A DNA stretch of 23,073 nucleotides from a virus: the IMG/VR virus record IMGVR_UViG_3300031788_000111, positions 1 through 23,073 of that record. One strand, 5' to 3'. Below, piece by piece: positions 7,008-12,249 of the stretch (the stretch's first letter is position 1; every line of letters starts with the position of its first letter). A program made the position numbers and the translations under genes. The notes under the pieces are model-generated. The model saw nothing but the letters and a program-made list of their open reading frames with translations. It did not search any database and was not told the origin of the DNA.

Positions 7008-7507
7008 TGGGCTCCGTGCGCTTTGGCATCCCGAGGGAGTTGACGCTCGCCCTAAAGGCGAAGTGGCGGATAGAGGATTTCGTGGAGACAGGAACCCTTG
7101 TCGGCCACACAGCTGCGTGGGCAGCGGATCACTTCGCTCGGGTCGTAACTGTGGATAATGAAATGGATTCGTATCACAAGATAGCCGGACCCCTCGTAAA
7201 GGATCATCCCAACATTCAGGCATATTGCGATCACTCCCCTTGGTTCCTTGCTGGACTGAGACTCAACTATCAACCAGTGCTCTTTTGGCTGGACGCCCAT
7301 ACCAACGAGGAATGTCCCGTGCTTGCGGAAATATCCGTAATCAACAAGTCGGGCCAACCCCACGTGATCCTCGTTGACGACGCCCGCCTCTTCGATGCAC
7401 TGACGGCGTGGCCCCGCAAGGCCGATGTCATCGCAGCCTTGGAGAACGGCGGCAAACGCACGGTCTGGGAAGTCGAGGACGTTCTTGTAGCCGAGCCATG
7501 CCTCTAG
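7007..7507 (+). CDS. Class I SAM-dependent methyltransferase-like protein
   Basis: This 166-residue protein has a Rossmann-like core. FVETGTLVGHTAAWAA (25-40) fits a SAM-binding motif I of the form E.G...G.T. VVTVDN (46-51) would be the acidic strand binding the ribose, HSPW marks the next strand region, and VLFWLDAH (91-98) and HVILVDDARLF (119-129) are later strands with paired acidic residues. Proteins with ETGT...WLDAH...DDAR occur in surface-polysaccharide and phage glycan clusters, usually annotated as methyltransferase-like. Its short length leaves little room for a substrate domain. It overlaps the preceding stop by one base (TAATG) and the next gene by 10 bases. Function as sugar O-methyltransferase is inferred from context. 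Confidence 0.6.
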   Translation: MGSVRFGIPRELTLALKAKWRIEDFVETGTLVGHTAAWAADHFARVVTVDNEMDSYHKIAGPLVKDHPNIQAYCDHSPWFLAGLRLNYQPVLFWLDAHTNEECPVLAEISVINKSGQPHVILVDDARLFDALTAWPRKADVIAALENGGKRTVWEVEDVLVAEPCL

Positions 7508-8313
7508 TCCAGGCGATCATCGGCGGCGGTCTTGGCAACAAGCTCTTTGGCTACTGCTTCGCTAGGGCCTACGCCGAGAAGCATGGATGCGACCTGCACG
7601 TGCAAGGGGGCCTCTACCCGCAGAAGTGGAACATCGTTTTCCAAGGCACCGACCACCCTGCCGTATCCAGAGAACTGCCTATTCGACAGTCGTTCGACTT
7701 CGAGAAGTGGGAGGGGCAGACGGACATACGCATCGAGGGCTTTTGCCAGCACCAGAAGAACCTGATTTACACGCGCCGGCAGATCCGCGAATGGCTGCGC
7801 TTCACCCCCGAGGTCGAGGAAATGGTCGCGGGCATCGAGTCCGTCCAGATCCTTTGCAATCAGCGCCTTGGCGACTACTGCCTGCCGTGCAACCCGTTTG
7901 CGTGGGTGAGCCGCGAGAGCTACATCGAGTGCGCCAACCGCTTCGGGCTTGGCGCATCGAACATCACATGGCAGGACGGCGACACGCACTACCCTTGGCC
8001 GGGGATAGACGCCTCCCTTTTCAAGCGCCACGAGCACCACGCCGAGTTCGATGAGCGCATGGACTTCCTGCCTGACTTTGTGGTTATGATGCGCGCCAAG
8101 AACCTGATCCGCGCCAACTCGACCTTTGGCTGGTGGGCTCACGAACTGGGCAGCAACGAGCGGGTGTTCTGCCCCGACGTGACAAAAGTTGATGCCAACC
8201 AGGGGGTCGTCGGCCTGAAGCGCGTCCCGCAGTTTGTGCCCTTTGTTGAGGGCAACCATATGCCCGTCGTGCCCGGCATCCCGTACCTGTCCGAGCTTCA
8301 CCTTGCTCCATGA
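7498..8313 (+). CDS. GT11 (alpha-1,2-fucosyltransferase)-like glycosyltransferase
   Basis: This 271-residue protein shows the landmarks of family GT11. The N-terminal IIGGGLGNKLFGYCFARAYA (7-26) corresponds to the 'GGLGNQLFQYAFA' loop. NQRLGDY (121-127) stands where GT11 enzymes have the 'HxRRGDY' GDP-fucose-binding motif. FVVMMRAKNLIRANSTFGWW (194-213) corresponds to the 'NSTFSWW' C-terminal motif. I chose ATG 7498 because MPLVQAI leads directly into the glycine loop; a longer in-frame extension upstream falls in the preceding gene. It overlaps both neighbours (10 bases and ATGA). The Arg of the first motif set is retained, so activity is plausible, but donor specificity (fucose or another sugar) is not decidable from sequence alone. 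Confidence 0.75.
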   Translation: MPLVQAIIGGGLGNKLFGYCFARAYAEKHGCDLHVQGGLYPQKWNIVFQGTDHPAVSRELPIRQSFDFEKWEGQTDIRIEGFCQHQKNLIYTRRQIREWLRFTPEVEEMVAGIESVQILCNQRLGDYCLPCNPFAWVSRESYIECANRFGLGASNITWQDGDTHYPWPGIDASLFKRHEHHAEFDERMDFLPDFVVMMRAKNLIRANSTFGWWAHELGSNERVFCPDVTKVDANQGVVGLKRVPQFVPFVEGNHMPVVPGIPYLSELHLAP

Positions 8314-8906
8314 CGATCGACGTAATCGTAGCCCGCTACAAGGAGGACCTGATGTGGACAAAGACGGTCCAGCCCGGCAAGCGCATCTTGGTCTACAACA
8401 AGTGCGGGATAATGTGTAACTCGCTGCCCAACGTGGGGCGCGAGGCCCACACGTACCTGCATCACATCCTGCACGAATACCGGACACTGCCCGACTGGAC
8501 GTTCTTCACGCAGGGCGACCCGAACGCGCACTTGCCGAGGACGCGCATCCAGACGGTGCTTAACGGGTTTCCCGACAACCGGCTTAGGAGCGTCCTCATG
8601 CTGGAGGGTGGCCCCATCTTTTTCGTGGATGAGCCGGTTCGCCCGCTGGAGGCCGACCCGCAGAACGGGGACGCGCAAAACGACGTGCGCGGCCTGTGGG
8701 ACGAGCTGTTTAAGAGCCCGTTCCCCGAGGACATCCTGTTTGCTCCTGCCGCAATCTTCGCCATTCACAAGAGCAACTTATACACGCGGAGCATGGCCTT
8801 CTACCATCACGCCATGAACGCGGCGGCAAGGCGCCCCCGCGGCCCTTGGGAGTTCGAGCGCATCTGGGCCTACCTGTGGCGCGCCAAGGACACCCCACGC
8901 CTTTAA
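8310..8906 (+). CDS. DUF3431 family protein
   Basis: This 198-residue protein matches the DUF3431 pattern. It begins VIVARYKEDLMW (5-16), then RILVYNKCG (25-33), LPNVGREAHTYLHHI (39-53), and LPDWTFFTQGDPNAH (60-74), followed by a C-terminal half with APAAIFAIHKSNL (145-157) and MAFYHHAMN (162-170). DUF3431 proteins are found in polysaccharide and glycan loci of fungi, bacteria and viruses. They are suspected to be glycosyltransferase-like, but the activity is not established. The ATG overlaps the stop of the GT11-like gene (ATGA), and one base separates its stop from the next ATG. Family membership is clear; the reaction is not. Confidence 0.75.
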   Translation: MTIDVIVARYKEDLMWTKTVQPGKRILVYNKCGIMCNSLPNVGREAHTYLHHILHEYRTLPDWTFFTQGDPNAHLPRTRIQTVLNGFPDNRLRSVLMLEGGPIFFVDEPVRPLEADPQNGDAQNDVRGLWDELFKSPFPEDILFAPAAIFAIHKSNLYTRSMAFYHHAMNAAARRPRGPWEFERIWAYLWRAKDTPRL

Positions 8907-8907
8907 C

Positions 8908-9537
8908 ATGGACATCCTTTCCCGCTACAAGGTCCTGATCGAGAACACGGACTGCCCTGTCGTCATGGAAATCGGTGCCGCCGAGGGCGAGGACACGACG
9001 CGCTATCTTGACTGCCTGATCGCGCTCGGTCGCCCGTTCCGCTACATCGCCTTTGAGCCTGACGAGCGCAACGTCTGGCACCTGACTCGCCTCTTGGAGA
9101 AAAAGCCCTTTGAGCTGGTCCCGCACGCGCTGGGGGATAAGAGCGGCCTAGTGCCGTGGCGCTCATCGAACCACCCGTACAGCGGCAGCGTGAAGGAGCC
9201 CAAGGCCCACCACGAACTCTGGCCGCACATCAGCTTTTCTGAGCCCACCATGATCTACATGGAGGAATTGGACAACGTGGCGGCACGGATGCAGATAGCC
9301 AAGGTGGATTGGATCTGGTGCGACGTTCAGGGGGCCGAGGACTTGGTGATCGCGGGCGGGCTTAAGACGTTCGCCAGGACGCGCTTCTTCTACACCGAGT
9401 ACATCGAGGTGGAGGCCTACGTCGGCCAGATTGGCCGCGACGAGATCCACCGCCGCCTGCCGGGCCGCTGGCGCATCGCCGAGGACTACCGTTCATGGGA
9501 CAAGGGCGGGGATTGTTTGTTTGAACGCTTGACATAG
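8908..9537 (+). CDS. FkbM-family methyltransferase
   Basis: This is a 209-residue SAM-dependent O-methyltransferase of the FkbM (Methyltransf_21) family. Motif I is VVMEIGAAEGEDTTRY (18-33). The acidic ribose-binding residue sits in IAFEPDERN (47-55). HALGDKSG (73-80) is the usual 'A.g...G' segment. WIWCDVQGAEDLVIAGG (135-151) is the FkbM signature 'lKiDvEGaE..vl.G', with Gln in place of Glu at residue 141. FkbM enzymes commonly methylate sugar hydroxyls in glycans and natural products. It is the last gene of the cassette, after DUF3431. A non-coding leader and then the capsid gene follow, so this is the right border of the insertion. Methylation of the terminal sugar is inferred. Confidence 0.85.
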   Translation: MDILSRYKVLIENTDCPVVMEIGAAEGEDTTRYLDCLIALGRPFRYIAFEPDERNVWHLTRLLEKKPFELVPHALGDKSGLVPWRSSNHPYSGSVKEPKAHHELWPHISFSEPTMIYMEELDNVAARMQIAKVDWIWCDVQGAEDLVIAGGLKTFARTRFFYTEYIEVEAYVGQIGRDEIHRRLPGRWRIAEDYRSWDKGGDCLFERLT

Positions 9538-9701
9538 GCCACTCGTTGGCAATAGCAGTAGCGGCAGAGGAATGTGATGGACACTCGCGCCTAGCGCGAC
9601 CCGGTGACTCCTCGGACTAACAAGCCGAGAACCAGACCGGACTTCCCGATACTCTGGCGGTAGGCCGATCAGGCAGTTAACCGCAGTATTTTCCTCTTAC
9701 A
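9538..9701 (+). promoter_or_regulatory. Structured non-coding leader upstream of the capsid gene
   Basis: This 164-base gap is by far the largest non-coding interval in a window where genes overlap. It holds a run of short hairpins: GCCA/TGGC (9538-9541 with 9547-9550), a perfect TCGCGC-CTA-GCGCGA hairpin (9585-9599), CTCGG/CCGAG (9611-9615 with 9625-9629), CCAGA/TCTGG with an inner CGG/CCG (9632-9657), and GCGGT/ACCGC (9657-9661 with 9680-9684) followed by a T-rich stretch (about 9687-9697). GAGGA (9567-9571) can also pair with TCCTC (9609-9613) in an alternative fold. No ORF or convincing sigma-70 promoter is seen. It may be an mRNA leader, a processing site, a weak terminator or a phage promoter region. 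Confidence 0.45.
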
Positions 9702-10610
9702 ATGGCAACAGGTGTACTCACAGTACAACCGCACTACGAGCCCGACTTCGACCGCGTGTGGCATGAAATCATGGCCCAGCAGATCGACCACCGGCTCGCG
9801 GGGTACTACATCAGCGACACAGTCGTTGGTAACTCGAAGCGGTACAGCCAGATGGGGTCACAGTCCTACGCGATGAGCCAAAAGACGGCTCGCGCCGCAT
9901 GGACGGAACCCTCTGACGTACCGACCGCAATCCGCTGGGTTCTCCCCACCGGATACCAGAAAGCAACTTGGATCGACGAGGATGACGCCGCCCTTCTGGG
10001 CTCGCTCCCCGATCCGCAGAATCAGGTGGCGATGAACCACGCGATTGCCGTCAATCGCCTGAAGGACCAGCTCATCATCAACAACCTGATTGGCATCAAC
10101 TACACGGGCGCCTCGGCGCAGACCGCGACGGCGCTTCCGGCGCTCCAGCAGGTCGGCGTGCAGTTCCCGGCCACGACCAACACGGGCATGACGCTCGCCA
10201 AGATCCTTGAGTCGCTGTTCGTGCTCGACTCGAACGATGTCCCCGAGATGGACCGCGTCATGGTCTACGCCGCAAAGCAGCTCTACGATCTGCTCTTGAA
10301 CGTGGATCAGGTTGACTCCGTCCTCTACAACGATGTCCGCGCGCTGATGAAGGGTCGCTTCGACGAGTTCGCCGGTTTCCGGTGGATTCGCACCCAGCTC
10401 CTCCCGACCGTCGGCACGCCGTCCATCCGCTCGTGCATCGCCTACCAGAAGAAATTCGCGCTCTTGGGCGAACTGAAGGGCATGAGCACGAAGATCGACA
10501 TCCTGCCCCAGCAGTCCCACGCGATTCAGGTGCGCACGACCTACACGGCCAATGCCACCCGCATGGAAGAGGCTGGAGTGGTCGTGATCGCCTGCGACGA
10601 GACCCAGTAA
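9702..10610 (+). CDS. Major capsid protein
   Basis: This 302-residue protein is the likely major head protein (HK97 fold), corresponding in position to T7 gp10. The N-terminus carries the pattern PHYEPDFDRVWHEIMAQQ (about 9-26), then SDTVVGNSKRYSQMGS, followed by ATWIDEDDAALLGSLPDPQN (about 87-106). These are features of the podovirus/siphovirus capsid family often listed as Phage_capsid_2. The central segment (YTGASAQTATALP) and the long E-helix region fit an HK97 A-domain/P-domain layout. The C-terminus is beta-rich (HAIQVRTTYTANATRMEEAG). It is preceded by the structured leader and has no clear Shine-Dalgarno sequence. No slippery site for a T7-like 10A/10B frameshift is visible at the 3' end. 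Assignment is by family resemblance plus its place before the tail tubular genes. Confidence 0.85.
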   Translation: MATGVLTVQPHYEPDFDRVWHEIMAQQIDHRLAGYYISDTVVGNSKRYSQMGSQSYAMSQKTARAAWTEPSDVPTAIRWVLPTGYQKATWIDEDDAALLGSLPDPQNQVAMNHAIAVNRLKDQLIINNLIGINYTGASAQTATALPALQQVGVQFPATTNTGMTLAKILESLFVLDSNDVPEMDRVMVYAAKQLYDLLLNVDQVDSVLYNDVRALMKGRFDEFAGFRWIRTQLLPTVGTPSIRSCIAYQKKFALLGELKGMSTKIDILPQQSHAIQVRTTYTANATRMEEAGVVVIACDETQ

Positions 10611-10622
10611 CGTTTTAACCAA

Positions 10623-10627
10623 AAGGA
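10623..10627 (+). promoter_or_regulatory. Shine-Dalgarno for the gene after the capsid gene
   Basis: AAGGA lies 9 bases before the ATG at 10637. It is notable because most genes here have no recognisable Shine-Dalgarno sequence; it marks a gene that is likely translated independently and at high level. Confidence 0.65.
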
Positions 10628-10636
10628 CAAACTACC

Positions 10637-11278
10637 ATGGCAATACGTTACACACAGAACGTCGCAATCATGCAGGCGCCGTTCAGCCTCTCATCGGGGC
10701 CGGGCGACTTCATCGGCGGCGGCCCCATCGCGGGCCCCCAGTTCGGGGCCTTCCCCGTTCAGTACAATGACTCGGGCCTTGAGCTTGGACAGGTGGAGGA
10801 AGTCACCGCCATCTACCAGCTCTACGGCAACGAGTCGGTCAACGACATCATCAACATCTACCTGGCGCAGCCCGGTTCGATGCTGGACCCGGCGTACAGC
10901 TCTGTCTGCACGACGGCCGGCAGCGCGACCCTGACGATCACGGTGGGCGACGACGACGTGACGGGCTTCGGCCTTGTCTCGTCCGGCGTGGCCTTTACCG
11001 CGACGCCGCTTCCGACGACCGTGACTCCGCTGGGCGCCAACGCCTCGCGGTACTCGACCTCGATCTCGGTCGCCTCCGGTGCCACGAATCCGGTCGCCTT
11101 CACGGGCGGCACGGCGTTCACGGACCCGTACGTCATCGGCACGCTCGCCATCGAGCCGGTCGGTGGCTCCCCGGGCACGGGCGTCTCGGGCTCGTGGATT
11201 CAGGCGACGATCGGTTCGATCGTCACGCAGGCACCCGGCAAGGTGCTGATCTTTAGATTACGAATCATAAAGCCGTAA
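10637..11278 (+). CDS. Hypothetical beta-rich head-associated protein
   Basis: This 213-residue protein is rich in Gly, Ser, Thr and Val, with few Lys/Arg. The N-terminus has a GDFIGGGPIAGPQFGAFPVQ-type loop. The rest is repetitive beta (TITVGDDDVTGFGLVSSG, TSISVASGATNPVAFTGG). No enzyme motif, signal or membrane helix is seen. It sits directly after the capsid gene, with a good ribosome-binding site (AAGGA at 10623-10627, 9 bases before ATG), one of the few in the window, which suggests strong expression. A capsid decoration or head-fibre protein is a reasonable hypothesis. T7 has no gene here. The last codons and the stop lie inside a perfect 12-bp hairpin. Function is not established. Confidence 0.7.
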   Translation: MAIRYTQNVAIMQAPFSLSSGPGDFIGGGPIAGPQFGAFPVQYNDSGLELGQVEEVTAIYQLYGNESVNDIINIYLAQPGSMLDPAYSSVCTTAGSATLTITVGDDDVTGFGLVSSGVAFTATPLPTTVTPLGANASRYSTSISVASGATNPVAFTGGTAFTDPYVIGTLAIEPVGGSPGTGVSGSWIQATIGSIVTQAPGKVLIFRLRIIKP

Positions 11279-11285
11279 TCTAAAG
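11251..11285 (+). promoter_or_regulatory. Perfect 12-bp hairpin spanning a stop codon
   Basis: CTTTAGATTACG (11251-11262) and CGTAATCTAAAG (11274-11285) are exact inverted repeats with an 11-base loop. The stem is AT-rich, unlike the surrounding GC-rich sequence. The TAA stop of the upstream gene (11276-11278) is inside the right arm. No T-run follows directly, so it is not a standard terminator by itself. It could be an RNA processing (RNase III-type) site or protect the 3' end of the capsid mRNA. Confidence 0.7.
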
Positions 11286-11287
11286 TT

Positions 11288-11345
11288 AGTTATGATGGCC
11301 CCGTCTTGGATGTGTTGGATCATCTGGGGCGGGGCCTAACTTTTT
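11288..11345 (+). terminator. Rho-independent-type terminator between capsid and tail genes
   Basis: The stem is GGCCCCG (11297-11303) with CGGGGCC (11330-11336). It is extended by AGTTA (11288-11292) pairing with TAACT (11337-11341) across a 4-base bulge, and has an inner GATG/CATC hairpin (11309-11312 with 11321-11324). A TTTTT run (11341-11345) follows. The ATG of tail tubular protein A starts only 5 bases later. The position matches the T-phi terminator of T7, which lies between genes 10 and 11 and allows partial read-through into tail genes. Confidence 0.7.
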
Positions 11346-11349
11346 CAAC

Positions 11350-12249
11350 ATGCAGCAATTATCACAGGTAGAAATCTGCAATCTGAGCCTGATGCAAATC
11401 GGCCAGAACAAGATCCAGTCGATCACGAACCAGAACGACCCGAACGCCGTTGCGTGCAACGTGGCGTGGAGTCAGGCGTTCGGAAGCGTGGCGCGCGAGA
11501 CGCCTTGGAACTGCCTGAAGGCGATTGCGTCACTGGGGCAGGCCATCATCCCGAATCCGGCCTCTGCCACCTACGGGACCAACATCCCGAGCACGGCGAC
11601 TACATGGACGCCGGGGACGAACTACGCCGTCAATGCGTACGTGATCTATGCGGGCTACCTGTACCAGTGCCTGATCGCCAACACGGCGAGCGCCTCGTTC
11701 ACGGTGGACTTGACGAAGGGCTACTGGTTCCAGACGAACACCTACTCGCCGAGCTTCTTCGGGGTGCCCGCGGGCAACACCGTGAGCGGGGCCCCATGGA
11801 GCTACGCCTACACGCTGCCGGCCGATTTCATCGCGTTGGTGAGCCTTAACGGCGGCGGGTGCTGGAGCGGATGGGGATGGTGGGCGGGATGGGGCGGCAC
11901 GAGCGGTTGGCAGGGCGGGAACTCCTCGCAGGGCCAGCCCCATGAAATCTACGGACGCTACCTCTACACGAACGCCGCCTTGGCGAACATCGTGTACGTG
12001 CAGTACCAGACCGACACCACGATCTACGACTCGCTCTTTACCGACTGCCTCGTCCTGAAGCTGTCGGCCATGATCGCCACGCATTTGCGGAAGGACGACA
12101 TGGGGATCTCGCAGACCTTGGCCATGGCCTACCGCCAGCGGATACAGGACGCCCGGGTGAAGAACGCGGGCGACGACAGGCTGAAGCGGTTTAACCCGAT
12201 CTCCTCGTCCCGCTTCGTTCAGGCTCGCAGGCGTTCCACAAATGGGTAG
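11350..12249 (+). CDS. Tail tubular protein A (T7 gp11-like) with inserted binding module
   Basis: This 299-residue protein is the adaptor that connects the portal to the tail nozzle in podoviruses. The N-terminal helices (VEICNLSLMQIGQNKIQSIT, 7-26) and the paired C-terminal helices (SLFTDCLVLKLSAMIATHL...QTLAMAYRQRIQDA) follow the gp11 pattern; T7 gp11 is about 196 residues. The extra length has two parts. Residues 86-127 (W..GTNYAVNAYVIYAGYLYQC...YWF) resemble a CBM5/12-type carbohydrate-binding module. Residues 168-190 form a very Gly/Trp-rich loop (CWSGWGWWAGWG). No ribosome-binding site exists: the terminator T-run ends 4 bases before ATG. Its stop overlaps the next gene by 8 bases. Call supported by gene order. 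Confidence 0.8.
   Translation: MQQLSQVEICNLSLMQIGQNKIQSITNQNDPNAVACNVAWSQAFGSVARETPWNCLKAIASLGQAIIPNPASATYGTNIPSTATTWTPGTNYAVNAYVIYAGYLYQCLIANTASASFTVDLTKGYWFQTNTYSPSFFGVPAGNTVSGAPWSYAYTLPADFIALVSLNGGGCWSGWGWWAGWGGTSGWQGGNSSQGQPHEIYGRYLYTNAALANIVYVQYQTDTTIYDSLFTDCLVLKLSAMIATHLRKDDMGISQTLAMAYRQRIQDARVKNAGDDRLKRFNPISSSRFVQARRRSTNG

Noticed and set aside
7408-7497. Upstream extension of the GT11-like frame
   Set aside because: It reads as a shadow of the methyltransferase-like gene. The glycine loop begins just after ATG 7498.
7504-8487. Long minus-strand ORF (327 codons) opposite the GT11/DUF3431 genes
   Set aside because: It lies antisense to two well-recognised genes and has Arg/Ala/Val-rich composition expected from GC-rich antisense frames. 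No family was recognised.
9538-9701. tRNA or sigma-70 promoter in the capsid leader
   Set aside because: No T-loop (GTTCGA) or cloverleaf is seen. A TTGGCA and an AATGTG can be found, but with 19-base spacing and a poor -10.
10560-10640. T7-like 10A/10B frameshift extension of the capsid protein
   Set aside because: No slippery heptamer lies before the stop; the TTTT and AAAA runs come after it and lead to no in-frame extension of note.
11251-11285. 12-bp hairpin as an independent rho-independent terminator
   Set aside because: It is AT-rich and followed by TTAGTTATG, not a T-run. The second hairpin is the better terminator.
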